Part shown: positions 9,516 through 19,460 of the stretch, in pieces | Numbering within the stretch: position 1 is the stretch's first letter | Layout: each line of letters opens with the position of its first letter | NCBI RefSeq assembly: GCF_023517775.1 | Contig: NZ_CP082904.1 | Coordinates: 372,001-436,000 of the forward strand | From: Mixta hanseatica | Lineage (GTDB): Bacteria; Pseudomonadota; Gammaproteobacteria; Enterobacterales; Enterobacteriaceae | DNA: 64,000 nucleotides | Direction of reading: 5' to 3' | The notes under the pieces: generated by a model | The model's input: only the letters and a program-made list of their open reading frames with translations | Database searches by the model: none | What the model was told of the DNA's origin: nothing | Program-made: the position numbers and the translations under genes

Positions 9516-10343
9516 ATGGCTTTTCAGAAATGGCAAGTAGGGCTGGATATTCAGAATGGTCAGCTCTGTGCTTTAGCTATCCAGCGTCGCCGTAACGGTT
9601 GGCAGCTGCGTCACTGGTGGCAGCATGCGCTGCCGCACGATACGTTATCTCACGGCGCGCTGCAATGTTCCCAGCCGCTGCTTGCCGTTTTGCGCCATTG
9701 GCGTAAACAGCTGCCCCGCGCCCTCTCGCTGCGCGTCGGCTTCCCGCCGCAGGCGGTGATGCAGCGCGCTTTGCCCACACCTTCTTTGCAGCTGCGCGAG
9801 CCTGAACTGGGGCGCTATGCCACGGCCGCAGCCGCGCGGCTCTTCCCGCTGGCCGCCAGCGAACTGGTGCTGGATTATCGCGCCGCCGCCCAGCCGCAGC
9901 CGTGTCTCTACCTGACCGCCGCGCGTCAGAGCGTGCTGCAGCGTTGGTTATCGACTCTGGCGCAGGCCGGGTTGATGCCTGACGTTATTGAGCTAACCAG
10001 CGGAGCGCTGGCGTTGGTCGGTGAGACCCTTCGTCTCTCTGAGGAGGCGGCGCTGATTCATCAGCTTAGCGACCACTGGTTATGGTATCTGCCCGGTGAG
10101 CCTGAAACCGCATCCGGCTGGGCACCCGGCGAGCTGACCGCTGACAGTGAGCCGTTCAGGCTGCTGCTGTCCAAAGCGCGTCAGCTGTGGTTCAGCGCCA
10201 ACGTTTCCGCTGGGCTGCCAGCAGGCATGCAGCCGTTGCAGCCGCTAAGCCTGCTGCAGTTTATGCAGCCGCCGCTGCCTGCCAATAGCGGCATGTTTAC
10301 GCTGGCGCTGGGGTTAGCGCTGCGTCCGGAGGAGGGGCAATGA
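9516..10343 (+). CDS. hofM: HofM, PilM-like component of DNA-utilisation apparatus
   Basis: First gene of the hofMNOPQ cluster (homologues of comABCDE of Haemophilus and pilMNOPQ), needed for use of DNA as nutrient in E. coli. The 275-residue product has the weak actin-like ATPase signature of PilM. It begins MAFQKWQVGLDIQNGQLCALAIQ and contains EPELGRYATAAAARLFP. PilM is usually a cytoplasmic ring protein binding the PilN N-terminus. It overlaps hofN by 4 bases (ATGA), so translation is probably coupled. Confidence 0.85.
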   Translation: MAFQKWQVGLDIQNGQLCALAIQRRRNGWQLRHWWQHALPHDTLSHGALQCSQPLLAVLRHWRKQLPRALSLRVGFPPQAVMQRALPTPSLQLREPELGRYATAAAARLFPLAASELVLDYRAAAQPQPCLYLTAARQSVLQRWLSTLAQAGLMPDVIELTSGALALVGETLRLSEEAALIHQLSDHWLWYLPGEPETASGWAPGELTADSEPFRLLLSKARQLWFSANVSAGLPAGMQPLQPLSLLQFMQPPLPANSGMFTLALGLALRPEEGQ

Positions 10344-10885
10344 TTGCGGTTAACCTGCTGAACTGGCGTCGGGAGGCGCGAAAGCGCCAGTTAAAGCGAT
10401 GGCTGGGATTAAGCGGAACGCTGCTGGCGCTGCTCGCTGTTGCGTTGCTGCTCTGGTGGCGCATGCTGGCGGAAACGACGCAGCGGCGGCAAAGCCAGTT
10501 AACGCTGTGGCAGCAGGCAACACAGCAGGCGCAGCAGCTACACCAGCGCTATGAAGAGGCGCAAAAACAACATCAGGCGTTGCGTAAGCAGGCAGCATTG
10601 CATCAGCAGGCGCATCAGCGGCTGGCGCAGTGGCAGGCGTTTATTCTGCAGCTGGAGAGCAATGTGCCGGATGACGCATGGCTCTCTTCATTAATGCACC
10701 AGCAGGGAAACGTCAGGCTGGAGGGATTAAGTCTGCAGCCGGAAGCCGCTCGGTTGCTGCGTCGTCGGCTCAGCGCATCCGCGCTTTTTCAGCCGTGGCG
10801 GCCGGGCGCGTTAAAAAAGAGCGCTAACGGTCCGTATCGCTTCACCCTGGCCTCGGGAAAAGCGGAGGACGGCGATGGACAATGA
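10340..10885 (+). CDS. hofN: HofN, PilN-like inner-membrane protein
   Basis: Bitopic PilN-like protein of 181 residues. The short cytoplasmic N-terminus MIAVNLLNWRR carries the conserved NLLxWR motif that PilN proteins use to contact PilM. One membrane helix follows (about 22-43), then a Gln-rich coiled-coil periplasmic stretch and a small C-terminal domain. It starts inside the hofM stop and ends 11 bases inside hofO, so the operon is tightly packed. Preceded by a strong GGAGGAGGGG ribosome site. Confidence 0.85.
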   Translation: MIAVNLLNWRREARKRQLKRWLGLSGTLLALLAVALLLWWRMLAETTQRRQSQLTLWQQATQQAQQLHQRYEEAQKQHQALRKQAALHQQAHQRLAQWQAFILQLESNVPDDAWLSSLMHQQGNVRLEGLSLQPEAARLLRRRLSASALFQPWRPGALKKSANGPYRFTLASGKAEDGDGQ

Positions 10886-11384
10886 AAATCTGCTGCGCTG
10901 GCTGCTGTGGCCGGCGAAATGGCGTTGGCTGAGTCTGTTTGGACTGCTGGCTGGCGTAGGGCTGTTAGCCGGTTACGGCTGGATAACGCCAGCGCATGGC
11001 GAGCAGCAACGGCTGGAGGAAAAGATGCAACAGCAGCGGTTGCGCTATCACCGGTTGCTAACACCGCTGTGGCGGCAGCCCGCGCTGCATGCAGTAGAGG
11101 CGCGCAACCAGCAACTGCTGGACGATATTGTGCACGAGGGGCAGCCGTTTTCCCTGTATACCCTGCTGCAGCGCAGCGGCGGCGAGTTAGCGCAATGGCA
11201 TCCCGATCGGCGAGATAGCCAGCTTGAACTATGGCTGGACTGGACGCAGCTCAAACAGCTGTTTGCTTATCTGGCTATGTGTGAGCCCGCACCGATCCTG
11301 ACCTCTTTTATTGTGCAGCGTAAGGCGGAGCGCCTGTACGCCGCCTTTCATCTGGCGTTTGACGATGAAATGCCTGTTGATTAG
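10875..11384 (+). CDS. hofO: HofO, PilO-like inner-membrane protein
   Basis: 169 residues with one membrane helix near the N-terminus (about 19-39: WLSLFGLLAGVGLLAGYG) and a periplasmic region rich in Gln and Arg. Assigned as PilO-like from its position between hofN and hofP and from its topology. Sequence conservation in this family is low. Overlaps hofN by 11 bases and hofP by 20 bases. Confidence 0.8.
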   Translation: MDNENLLRWLLWPAKWRWLSLFGLLAGVGLLAGYGWITPAHGEQQRLEEKMQQQRLRYHRLLTPLWRQPALHAVEARNQQLLDDIVHEGQPFSLYTLLQRSGGELAQWHPDRRDSQLELWLDWTQLKQLFAYLAMCEPAPILTSFIVQRKAERLYAAFHLAFDDEMPVD

Positions 11385-11745
11385 CGGACTGTTTTTTCTC
11401 TGCCTGCCGCCCGCGATGGCCCGCGATCCCTTTGCGCCACTGCGGGCTTCCTGTCTCACATCGGTAACCTCCTTAGCGCACTGGCAGCTGCAGGGAATGA
11501 TAGGGAGAGGGGACCGTTATCTGGGATGGCTACGCTCAACGCAGGGCGAGCGGGTAGCTATTGCCAGCGATCGGCCGTTGCCATTCGCTGGCTGGCGGAT
11601 TGAGGCGTTTACGCCATTTCGTTTATCGCTCAGCGCGCCGCAAAGCTGTGTGCCGCAGCGTGTCACGCTGCCCATTAAAGGAAAATATTATGCTAAGGAT
11701 CGCAGTCGTGTGGCTGTTGACGATCGCGACAGTTCAAGCCCATAA
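11365..11745 (+). CDS. hofP: HofP, PilP-like periplasmic protein
   Basis: 126 residues from the ATG at 11365. A short Sec signal (MKCLLISGLFFLCLPPAMA, about 1-19) precedes RDPFAP, the segment typical of PilP-type pilotins and secretin partners. Two cysteines, one after the signal peptide (SCLTS) and one near the C-terminus (SCVPQ), could form a disulfide. I chose this start because it gives an intact signal peptide. It overlaps the end of hofO by 20 bases and reaches 56 bases into hofQ. Confidence 0.78.
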   Translation: MKCLLISGLFFLCLPPAMARDPFAPLRASCLTSVTSLAHWQLQGMIGRGDRYLGWLRSTQGERVAIASDRPLPFAGWRIEAFTPFRLSLSAPQSCVPQRVTLPIKGKYYAKDRSRVAVDDRDSSSP

Positions 11746-12913
11746 CGCGCCGCTGTCGCTGGCGTTCGAGGAGGCGCCGGTAGAGCAGGTTTTACAGGCG
11801 CTGGCTGAATATCAGCAGCTTAATCTGTTGGTGGCGCCCGGCGTGGAAGGCACCATTACGCTGCGCCTGCAGGATGTGCCCTGGCGACAGGCGCTGTCGC
11901 TGGTGGCGCGCATGGCCAGGTTGAAAATCACGCAGGAAGATGCCGTGCTGCTGGTTTTCCCGCGGGGCTGGGAACAGAAAGAGCAGCAGGAAGAGGCGCA
12001 GCAGCAGCCGTTGCAGGATTTAGCGTTAGCGTTACAGTATGCGGATGCCGCCGCCGTTAGCGCCAGCCTGCAGGTCGAGCGCGCCAAACTGATGACGTCG
12101 CGCGGCAGCGTTACCCTTGACGCGCGCGCGAATACGCTGCTGTTGCGTGATACGCCAGCGGCGTTAAACAATGTGCGGGCCTGGGCCAGGGCGCTGGATG
12201 TCGCACGGGCTCAGGTAGAGCTGACGGCCCATATCGTCAGCATTAGCGCCGAGCATCTGCATGAGCTGGGCGTAAGCTGGCAGCTATCGGGAGAAGAGGT
12301 TATCGCGCAGGCGCTGCGCAATCCCGGACTGAATATCGGCCTTGGCGCCGCTGCGCCGTCGCTGGCGGCCGGCTTAACGCTGGCGCGCATTGATGGTCGC
12401 CTGCTTGATTTGGAACTGAGCGCGCTGGAGCAGGAAAACCACATCGATATTATCGCCAGTCCGCATCTTATCGCCTCGCATCAGCAGCCGGCCAGCATCA
12501 AACAGGGCGCGGAGATCCCTTATGAAGTTGCCAGCGGCAGTGACGGTGCAACCAGCATTGAATTTAAAGAGGCGGTATTGGGGATGGAAGTCACGCCGAC
12601 GGTACAGCCCAACGGGCGTATTCATCTGGCGCTGCATATCAGTCAAAACGTGCCCGGACGCAACATTAACAACGGCGACAGAGAAATTCTTACTATTAAT
12701 AAGCAGGAAATCACGACTCAGGTTACGCTGAAAGATGGTCAGACGTTAACGCTGGGCGGCATATTTCAACAGGAATCGGCGCGTAATCGTGATAAAGTCC
12801 CTTTCCTGGGCGATATACCGTTGCTGGGTGCGCTTTTTCGCCATGATGTTCACAATGACAGACGCCGGGAACTGGTGATTTTTATCACCCCGCGCCTGGT
12901 GCATGAAGAGTAA
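11690..12913 (+). CDS. hofQ: HofQ, secretin of the DNA-uptake apparatus
   Basis: Outer-membrane secretin through which DNA passes in the Com/Hof system. The 407-residue product starts at ATG 11690 after an AAAGGAAAAT site, with a signal peptide ending near QAHNA. There is an N-terminal STN/N0-type domain (FEEAPVEQVLQALAEYQQLNLLVAPGV) and then a secretin core. The core shows EIPYEVASGSDGATSIEFKEAVLGMEVTP and the C-terminal signature VPFLGDIPLLGALFR. It ends with an ELVIFITPRLV strand. No pilin genes are nearby, as in E. coli. Confidence 0.92.
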   Translation: MLRIAVVWLLTIATVQAHNAPLSLAFEEAPVEQVLQALAEYQQLNLLVAPGVEGTITLRLQDVPWRQALSLVARMARLKITQEDAVLLVFPRGWEQKEQQEEAQQQPLQDLALALQYADAAAVSASLQVERAKLMTSRGSVTLDARANTLLLRDTPAALNNVRAWARALDVARAQVELTAHIVSISAEHLHELGVSWQLSGEEVIAQALRNPGLNIGLGAAAPSLAAGLTLARIDGRLLDLELSALEQENHIDIIASPHLIASHQQPASIKQGAEIPYEVASGSDGATSIEFKEAVLGMEVTPTVQPNGRIHLALHISQNVPGRNINNGDREILTINKQEITTQVTLKDGQTLTLGGIFQQESARNRDKVPFLGDIPLLGALFRHDVHNDRRRELVIFITPRLVHEE

Positions 12914-13272
12914 CCAGCAGCGTTTTTTTTCCCGACTGGGTATCATATGCGTTTGACGCAGGAGCGGAATTAGCTTACAAGGTTTAGCGATTTTGACTTA
13001 TGGCAGCACAGACTTATGGTTTGTCGCCACGATACCGTGACAGGACGCTGCCTGAATGGCAGTGGTTTTGACTCTTAGCGAACTGTGTGACGCGCAGGCT
13101 GCGCGTTCTGAGCCGGGCAATTTATTCGGTTGCCAAACGACCTTGAGTGTTGAGATAATTTTTCATCTGACTCTCGCACTATCGCTCATGAGGTTTCAGT
13201 TCATGTCCCGCCAACGGCTCGGCCGTTGCAGACGGGGTATCATCAACGCATTGTCTTAGTAATACCGAAAAA
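12914..13272 (+). other. hofQ-aroK intergenic region with aroK promoter(s)
   Basis: About 360 bases without a credible gene. The only reading frame inside it, at 13056-13259, has no family resemblance. The segment just before aroK (AATACCGAAAAA then ATG) lacks a strong ribosome-binding site. The aroKB promoters are presumably here. Confidence 0.5.
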
Positions 13273-13794
13273 ATGGCAGAGAAACGCAATATCTTTCTGG
13301 TTGGGCCTATGGGTGCCGGCAAAAGCACTATTGGTCGTCAGTTAGCTCAGCAACTCAATATGGAATTTTATGATTCCGATCAGGAAATTGAGCGACGTAC
13401 CGGAGCGGATGTGGGCTGGGTTTTTGACGTTGAAGGCGAAGCAGGTTTTCGCGAACGTGAAGAGAAAATCATTAATGAACTCACAGAAAAACAGGGCATC
13501 GTGCTGGCTACCGGCGGCGGCTCTGTAAAATCCCGCGAAACCCGTAATCGTCTCTCCGCCCGTGGCGTTGTGGTCTATCTTGAAACCACTATTGAGAAGC
13601 AACTGGCGCGTACGCAGCGCGATAAAAAGCGTCCTTTATTACAGGTCGATGCACCGCCACGTGAAGTGCTGGAAGCGCTGGCGGATGAACGCAATCCCCT
13701 GTATGAAGAGATCGCTGATGTTACTATCCGCACTGACGATCAAAGTGCGAAAGTCGTCGCTAATCAAATCATTAATTTACTGGAAAAGAATTAA
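13273..13794 (+). CDS. aroK: Shikimate kinase I
   Basis: Phosphorylates shikimate to shikimate 3-phosphate in the aromatic-amino-acid pathway. 173 residues as in E. coli. Walker A is GPMGAGKST (about 11-19). The DSDQEIE segment provides the shikimate-binding Asp, and FREREE and ATGGGSV are the other active-site loops. The lid segment is [11 protein letters not shown]. It is 41 bases upstream of aroB, so the two shikimate genes are co-transcribed. Confidence 0.98.
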   Translation: MAEKRNIFLVGPMGAGKSTIGRQLAQQLNMEFYDSDQEIERRTGADVGWVFDVEGEAGFREREEKIINELTEKQGIVLATGGGSVKSRETRNRLSARGVVVYLETTIEKQLARTQRDKKRPLLQVDAPPREVLEALADERNPLYEEIADVTIRTDDQSAKVVANQIINLLEKN

Positions 13795-13835
13795 TCCATC
13801 GCCTGAGGGCATAGCGAAAAAGGTTATACAGCGTC

Positions 13836-14924
13836 ATGGAGAGGATCACCGTTACCCTTGGGGAGCGAAGCTACCCGATCACCATCGCCGCCGGTCTGTT
13901 TAACGATGCGGCTGCCTTTTGGCCGCTGAAAGCAGGCGACCCGGCTATGTTGGTAACCAATGAGACGCTGGCTCCGCTTTATCTCACGCCGCTGCGACAG
14001 CGGCTGGAAGAGGCGGGCGTTAAGGTGGATCAGGTTATCCTCCCCGACGGCGAACAGTATAAAACCCTGGCGGTAATGGATCAGGTCTTTACCGCGCTGC
14101 TGCAAAAGCCCCACGGACGTGATACTACGCTGGTGGCGCTGGGCGGCGGCGTGATTGGCGATTTGACCGGTTTCGCCGCCGCCAGCTATCAGCGCGGCGT
14201 ACGCTTTATTCAGGTACCGACCACGCTGTTATCGCAGGTGGACTCTTCCGTTGGCGGTAAAACCGCCGTCAATCATCCGCTGGGCAAGAATATGATAGGC
14301 GCGTTCTATCAGCCGGCTTCAGTGGTTATCGATCTCGACTGCCTGCGTAGCCTGCCGCCGCGCGAGCTGGCCTCCGGCATGGCTGAAGTGATCAAATATG
14401 GCATTATCCTCGACGCTGACTTTTTCAACTGGCTGGAGCAGAACCTGGATGCGCTTATGGCGCTGGATGGGGAGGCGCTGGCTTATTGCATTCGTCGCTG
14501 CTGCGAGCTGAAAGCCGATGTCGTCGCCGCTGATGAACGAGAAACCGGCCTGCGCGCGCTGTTGAATCTGGGTCATACCTATGGTCATGCGATTGAAGCG
14601 CAGATGGGATATGGCAACTGGCTGCACGGCGAAGCGGTAGCGGCCGGAATGGTGATGGCTGCGCGTACCGCGGAAAGGCTGGGGCAGTTTAGCGCTGCCG
14701 AAACCGATCGCATCATCGCTCTGCTGGTTCGCACCGGCTTGCCGGTCACGGGGCCGCAGGAAATGGCCGCGCAGGACTATTTGCCGCATATGATGCGCGA
14801 TAAAAAAGTGCTGGCGGGCGAGCTGCGTCTGGTGTTGCCGCTGGCGATCGGCAAAGCCGAGGTGCGTAGCGGCGTGGCGCATGATATTGTGCTTGCCGCA
14901 ATTAATGACTGCCGTAAGGCCTGA
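13836..14924 (+). CDS. aroB: 3-dehydroquinate synthase
   Basis: Converts DAHP to 3-dehydroquinate using NAD and a divalent metal, the second shikimate-pathway step. 362 residues. The NAD-binding glycine-rich loop [14 protein letters not shown] and the [16 protein letters not shown] segment are intact. So are the metal-ligand regions [16 protein letters not shown] and [10 protein letters not shown]. It lies between aroK and damX, the standard order. Confidence 0.98.
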   Translation: MERITVTLGERSYPITIAAGLFNDAAAFWPLKAGDPAMLVTNETLAPLYLTPLRQRLEEAGVKVDQVILPDGEQYKTLAVMDQVFTALLQKPHGRDTTLVALGGGVIGDLTGFAAASYQRGVRFIQVPTTLLSQVDSSVGGKTAVNHPLGKNMIGAFYQPASVVIDLDCLRSLPPRELASGMAEVIKYGIILDADFFNWLEQNLDALMALDGEALAYCIRRCCELKADVVAADERETGLRALLNLGHTYGHAIEAQMGYGNWLHGEAVAAGMVMAARTAERLGQFSAAETDRIIALLVRTGLPVTGPQEMAAQDYLPHMMRDKKVLAGELRLVLPLAIGKAEVRSGVAHDIVLAAINDCRKA

Positions 14925-14982
14925 TAGTGATGTCTGCCGCGAACGGGATGTGAGCGGCGCTTGCCGTAGACGGGGAGGTTGA

Positions 14983-15972
14983 ATGGATGAGTTTAAACCG
15001 GAAGACGAGTTAAAACCTGATACCAGCGATCGCCGTCCGACGCGGCCTCGCAAAACGTCTTCTGCGCCTAAAACGCCGGCGTCCCGCCAGCGTATGATGA
15101 TGGGCATTGGCGTGCTGGTTCTTTTGCTGTTGGTTATCGGCATTGGTTCCGCATTAAACGGGCCTGATTCTAAAAAGCCAGCCGCTCAGACGGATAACGG
15201 CGCAGCCACTTCCGGCGGCAATGAAAGAAACATCGATCTTTCCGGATCATCAAACATGAGCGGGCAGAGCGGTAGCGCGGCAGGCAATAACGAAGCCGCA
15301 GCGACCGAGGGTGCGGTAAACGACGCGCCGCAGTCCGTCTCCGTTCCGCCGGTCTCCCCGACGCCGACGCAGGCCGCTCCGATTGAGACGCCGCAAAACC
15401 AGCAGCGCATAGAGCTGCCGGGCGATCTTAACAGCGCGTTGACCAATCAGCAGGGGCAGATTGATTCCGCCTCTCAGGGGGCAATGGGCGGTAGCTCGCT
15501 GCCGACAGCGCCAGCTACGGTAAGCGGCGCCGATACCCGAAGCGCCAATGTCGCGCCATCCAGGCAGAATAGCAGCAAGCCAGCGCCGGCGCATAAGCCG
15601 ACCGCCAGCCAGCCGACAGCGAAACAGCAGGCGCATCAGCCAGCGGCGAAGCAGAGCAGTAAGCCAACCGCCAGCGCCAGCCATGCCGCTCCTGCCGCAC
15701 AGCAAAGCGCGCCGGGCGGCAGCTATACGCTACAGCTGAGCAGCGCCTCGCGTTCAGATACGCTGAATGCCTGGGCGAAGAAACAAAACCTGAGCAACTA
15801 TCATGTCTACCAAACCACACGTAACGGGCAGCCATGGTATGTTCTGGTGAGCGGTTCTTATGCTACGCCAGCTGAAGCCAAACGTGCCGTAACCTCGCTG
15901 CCAGCAGAAGTCCAGGCGAAGAATCCCTGGGTTAAGCCGGTTAGCCAGGTGAAAAAAGAGGCGGGGCACTAA
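14983..15972 (+). CDS. damX: DamX, SPOR-domain cell-division protein
   Basis: Bitopic inner-membrane protein that localises to the septal ring by binding denuded peptidoglycan. It has an acidic/basic cytoplasmic tail (1-38), a membrane helix (about 41-58), a long Ala/Pro/Gln/Ser-rich periplasmic linker, and a C-terminal SPOR domain from about residue 246 (SYTLQLSSASRSDTLNAW). The product is 329 residues against 428 in E. coli, the difference falling in the N-terminal and linker regions. A strong GGGGAGG site precedes the ATG. A terminator-like hairpin follows. Confidence 0.93.
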   Translation: MDEFKPEDELKPDTSDRRPTRPRKTSSAPKTPASRQRMMMGIGVLVLLLLVIGIGSALNGPDSKKPAAQTDNGAATSGGNERNIDLSGSSNMSGQSGSAAGNNEAAATEGAVNDAPQSVSVPPVSPTPTQAAPIETPQNQQRIELPGDLNSALTNQQGQIDSASQGAMGGSSLPTAPATVSGADTRSANVAPSRQNSSKPAPAHKPTASQPTAKQQAHQPAAKQSSKPTASASHAAPAAQQSAPGGSYTLQLSSASRSDTLNAWAKKQNLSNYHVYQTTRNGQPWYVLVSGSYATPAEAKRAVTSLPAEVQAKNPWVKPVSQVKKEAGH

Positions 15973-16040
15973 AACCCCGCGCTATTACTGTGATAGTACG
16001 CTCTGGCAGCGAATTATCTCAGCCGTTGCAACGGCATTGA

Positions 16041-16065
16041 AAATGGCAACTCTGTTGCCATTTTT
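16041..16065 (+). terminator. Rho-independent terminator between damX and dam
   Basis: AAATGGCAAC / GTTGCCATTT, a perfect 10-bp stem with loop TCT, running into TTTTTG. It separates damX from dam, so dam is probably partly uncoupled from damX and has its own promoter. Confidence 0.85.
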
Positions 16066-16145
16066 GTCGTAAGTCAGATTCGTAAGCGCAGATATGCTGT
16101 CGCTATAGCCACAGCCAGATGAATAGAAGTAACCAAAACGACGGC

Positions 16146-16958
16146 ATGAAAAAAAATCGCGCTTTCCTGAAATGGGCTGGCGGTAAGTATCCTCTTCTGG
16201 AAGATATACGCCGCCATTTGCCGCAAGGCGACTGCTTAGTCGAGCCTTTTGTCGGCGCCGGCTCCGTGTTCCTTAACACCGACTATCCACGCTATGTGCT
16301 GGCCGATATCAATAACGATCTGATTGGCCTGTATAACATAGTAAAAGGACGCACCGTCGAGTTTGTCAGCGATGCGCGCCAGCTCTTTACGCCGCGCAGC
16401 AATGAGGCGGATGCTTACTACGCGTTCCGCAGCGAATTTAATGCCAGCGACGATGCTTATCGCCGGGCGCTGCTGTTCCTTTATCTGAACCGTCATGGTT
16501 ACAACGGCCTGTGCCGCTACAACCTGCGCGGTGAATTTAACGTGCCTTTTGGCCGCTACCGTAAGCCCTATTTTCCGGAAGAAGAGCTATATGGGTTTGC
16601 CGAACGCGCGCAAAAAGCCGTTTTTGTTTGTGAATCGTACGATGTTACCCTGAGTAAGGCGCAAGCGGGATCGGTGGTTTACTGCGATCCGCCTTATGCG
16701 CCGCTTTCGACAACGGCGAATTTTACCGCCTATCATACCAACAGCTTTAGCCTGCGCGAGCAACAGCATCTGGCGGAGCTGGCGGTGAAGCTGGCGCAGG
16801 AAAGCGCCATTCCAGTGCTGATTTCTAACCATGATACCGAGCTGACCCGGCTGTGGTATCAGGATGCGGTGCTGCATGTGGTTAAAGCGCGCCGCTCGAT
16901 CAGCAGAAGTATTAGCGGTCGTACTAAAGTGGACGAGCTACTGGCCCTTTTTCGCTAG
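16146..16958 (+). CDS. dam: DNA adenine methylase Dam (GATC)
   Basis: Methylates adenine N6 in GATC, guiding mismatch repair, replication timing and gene expression. The S-adenosylmethionine motif is FVGAGSV (35-41) and the catalytic DPPY is at 181-184, the E. coli positions. FLKWAGGKYPLL begins the protein. The ATG at 16146 gives 270 residues and aligns with E. coli. An in-frame ATG at 16119 would add nine unconserved residues. No restriction partner is present, consistent with a solitary methylase. Confidence 0.97.
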   Translation: MKKNRAFLKWAGGKYPLLEDIRRHLPQGDCLVEPFVGAGSVFLNTDYPRYVLADINNDLIGLYNIVKGRTVEFVSDARQLFTPRSNEADAYYAFRSEFNASDDAYRRALLFLYLNRHGYNGLCRYNLRGEFNVPFGRYRKPYFPEEELYGFAERAQKAVFVCESYDVTLSKAQAGSVVYCDPPYAPLSTTANFTAYHTNSFSLREQQHLAELAVKLAQESAIPVLISNHDTELTRLWYQDAVLHVVKARRSISRSISGRTKVDELLALFR

Positions 16959-17024
16959 CCGGTTTCGTCCGCGACCAGCGCAATCTGTCAGTATTTTTAC
17001 TGGCGCATACAGTGGGAGATACGG

Positions 17025-17711
17025 ATGAAACAATTTTTGCTGGCCCCTTCGATCCTCGCCGCAGACTTTGCCCGCCTGGGCGAAGATACGGCGAAAGCTC
17101 TGGCCGCAGGCGGAGACGTGGTGCATTTCGACGTTATGGATAACCATTACGTTCCCAACCTGACTATGGGGCCGATGGTATTAAAAGCGCTACGCGATTA
17201 CGGTATTACCGCACCGATTGACGTTCATTTGATGGTGAAGCCGGTCGACAGCCTGATCCCACAGTTTGCCGAAGCGGGCGCCAGCTTTATTACCTTCCAC
17301 CCTGAAGCCAGCGAACATATCGACCGCAGCCTGCAGCTGATCAAAGAACATGGCTGTAAAGCCGGTTTAGTCTTTAACCCCGCCACGCCGCTGAGCTATC
17401 TCGATTATGTGATGGATAAGCTGGATATCATTTTGCTGATGTCAGTCAACCCGGGCTTCGGCGGTCAATCTTTTATTCCGGGCACGCTCGATAAGCTGCG
17501 TGAAGCGCGCAAGCGTATTGACGAGAGCGGTTACGATATCCGCCTGGAAGTGGATGGCGGCGTGAAAGTCGATAATATCGCCGAAATCGCCGCCGCCGGC
17601 GCAGATATGTTTGTCGCCGGGTCGGCCATATTTGGCCAGCCTGACTACAAAAAAGTGATTGATGATATGCGTAATGAACTGGAGAAGAGCCGCCATGGCG
17701 CATTTCACTAA
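17025..17711 (+). CDS. rpe: Ribulose-phosphate 3-epimerase
   Basis: Interconverts ribulose 5-phosphate and xylulose 5-phosphate in the pentose phosphate pathway. TIM-barrel protein of 228 residues. Metal ligands are visible as HFDVMD (His34, Asp36), DVHLMV (His68) and LEVDGGV. The flexible loop [10 protein letters not shown] is intact. Its last 17 bases overlap the start of gph, giving coupled translation. Confidence 0.97.
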   Translation: MKQFLLAPSILAADFARLGEDTAKALAAGGDVVHFDVMDNHYVPNLTMGPMVLKALRDYGITAPIDVHLMVKPVDSLIPQFAEAGASFITFHPEASEHIDRSLQLIKEHGCKAGLVFNPATPLSYLDYVMDKLDIILLMSVNPGFGGQSFIPGTLDKLREARKRIDESGYDIRLEVDGGVKVDNIAEIAAAGADMFVAGSAIFGQPDYKKVIDDMRNELEKSRHGAFH

Positions 17712-18372
17712 TATCCGCGCATTGGCTTTCGATCTTGACGGCACGCTGGTTGACAGCGTGCCGGGGCTGGCGGCGGCAGTGGATCGGGCGTTGGTCGCCT
17801 TGAATCTGCCAGCTGCCGGCGTGCCGCGCGTCACGACCTGGATAGGAAACGGCGCCGACGTCATGGTGCAGCGCGCCCTGAGTTGGGCATTGCAGCGTCA
17901 GCCGGAAGCCAATGAACTGCGCGACGGCAGAGCGTTGTTCGACCGCTTTTATGCTGAAACGGCCGAGGCGGGCACCACGCTATTCCCCCAGGTTGCGCAG
18001 ACGCTGGCGAAGCTGAGCGCCGTCGGGCTGCCGCTGGCGCTGGTGACCAACAAGCCGACGCCGTTTATTGCGCCGCTGCTGCGTGCGCTCGGTATCGACG
18101 GCTATTTTTCGCTGGTTATCGGCGGTGATGACGTGGCGGCGAAAAAGCCGCATCCGGCGCCGCTGTTTTTAGTGTTGGGCAAGTTTGGTCTGCTGCCGCA
18201 GGAGTTGCTGTTTGTCGGCGATTCACGCAATGATATTCAGGCGGCGCAGGCGGCGGGCTGCCCCTGTGTGGGGATGTCGTACGGCTATAACTATGGCGAG
18301 CCGATCGCCATCAGTGAACCCAACCTAGTTTTGGACGATTTCAACGACCTTTTGCCCGCTTTGGGGCGGTAA
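17695..18372 (+). CDS. gph: Phosphoglycolate phosphatase (HAD)
   Basis: Dephosphorylates 2-phosphoglycolate, formed during repair of oxidised DNA ends. Motif [11 protein letters not shown] near the N-terminus, VTNKPTPF as motif II, and [10 protein letters not shown] as the acidic motif. The ATG at 17695 gives 225 residues, shorter than E. coli (252), which has an insert in the cap domain and a longer C-terminal tail. It overlaps rpe and is 18 bases upstream of trpS. Confidence 0.94.
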   Translation: MAHFTNIRALAFDLDGTLVDSVPGLAAAVDRALVALNLPAAGVPRVTTWIGNGADVMVQRALSWALQRQPEANELRDGRALFDRFYAETAEAGTTLFPQVAQTLAKLSAVGLPLALVTNKPTPFIAPLLRALGIDGYFSLVIGGDDVAAKKPHPAPLFLVLGKFGLLPQELLFVGDSRNDIQAAQAAGCPCVGMSYGYNYGEPIAISEPNLVLDDFNDLLPALGR

Positions 18373-18390
18373 TTATCAGGATTTAAAAGC

Positions 18391-19395
18391 ATGAGCAAAC
18401 CCATCGTATTTAGCGGCGCACAGCCCTCCGGCGAACTGACCATTGGTAACTACATGGGTGCGATGCGTCAGTGGGTACAGATGCAGGACGATTATCACTG
18501 CATTTACTGTATTGTCGATTTGCACGCCATCACCGTACGTCAGGACCCGGCCGCGCTACGTAAAGCGACGCTGGATACGCTGGCGCTTTATCTTGCCTGT
18601 GGTATCGATCCCGCAAAAAGCACCATTTTCGTCCAGTCCCATGTGCCGGAACATACTCAGCTAAGCTGGGTGCTGAACTGTTACACCTATTTCGGCGAGC
18701 TGAGCCGCATGACTCAGTTCAAAGATAAATCGACCCGCTATGCGGAAAACATCAACGCTGGCCTGTTTGATTATCCGGTGCTGATGGCGGCGGATATACT
18801 GCTGTATCAGACCAATCAGGTACCGGTTGGCGAAGATCAGAAACAGCATCTGGAACTGAGTCGCGATATCGCCCAGCGTTTTAACGCGCTGTATGGCGAC
18901 GTATTTAAGGTGCCGGAGCCATTTATTCCGAAATCGGGCGCGCGCGTGATGTCGCTGCTGGAGCCGACGAAAAAGATGTCCAAATCGGACGATAACCGCA
19001 ATAACGTTATCGGCCTGCTGGAAGATCCGAAAGCGGTGGTGAAGAAGATCAAACGCGCGGTAACCGACTCCGACGAACCCCCGGTAGTGCGCTATGACGT
19101 GCAGAACAAGGCGGGTGTTTCTAACCTGCTGGATATTCTCTCCGCCATTTCTGGTAAAAGCATCAGCCAGCTGGAGCAGGAGTTCGCAGGCAAGATGTAT
19201 GGTCATCTGAAGGGCGAGGTGGCGGAAGCGGTTTCCGGTATGCTGAGCGAGCTGCAGGTGCGCTATCAGAGTTACCGTGAAGATGAAGCTTTCCTTGAGC
19301 AGGTGATGCGTGATGGGGCGGCAAAAGCGCGCGCCCATGCCCAGGAAACGCTGAAAAAGGTTTATGAAGCGGTAGGCTTCGTGGCGCAGCCGTAA
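18391..19395 (+). CDS. trpS: Tryptophanyl-tRNA synthetase
   Basis: Class I aminoacyl-tRNA synthetase charging tRNA-Trp. 334 residues, the family length. The HIGH-type signature is TIGNYMG following GAQPSGEL, and the KMSKS loop is KKMSKSDDN. Last gene of the aroK-trpS run. A very strong 16-bp inverted repeat follows. Confidence 0.98.
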   Translation: MSKPIVFSGAQPSGELTIGNYMGAMRQWVQMQDDYHCIYCIVDLHAITVRQDPAALRKATLDTLALYLACGIDPAKSTIFVQSHVPEHTQLSWVLNCYTYFGELSRMTQFKDKSTRYAENINAGLFDYPVLMAADILLYQTNQVPVGEDQKQHLELSRDIAQRFNALYGDVFKVPEPFIPKSGARVMSLLEPTKKMSKSDDNRNNVIGLLEDPKAVVKKIKRAVTDSDEPPVVRYDVQNKAGVSNLLDILSAISGKSISQLEQEFAGKMYGHLKGEVAEAVSGMLSELQVRYQSYREDEAFLEQVMRDGAAKARAHAQETLKKVYEAVGFVAQP

Positions 19396-19406
19396 GCCGG
19401 CGCTAA

Positions 19407-19446
19407 AAACAGGGTCTTGCAAAGCGTATCTTGCAAGACCCTGTTT
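19407..19446 (+). terminator. Strong bidirectional terminator after trpS
   Basis: Perfect 16-bp stem AAACAGGGTCTTGCAA / TTGCAAGACCCTGTTT with an 8-base loop. The stem itself ends in TTT on either strand. It serves both trpS (plus) and the convergent autotransporter gene (minus). Confidence 0.9.
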
Positions 19447-19460
19447 ACTCTATCTTTGTA

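Noticed and set aside
13056..13259. 67-residue plus-strand frame before aroK
   Set aside because: No motif, and the region is known as the aroK promoter area in relatives.
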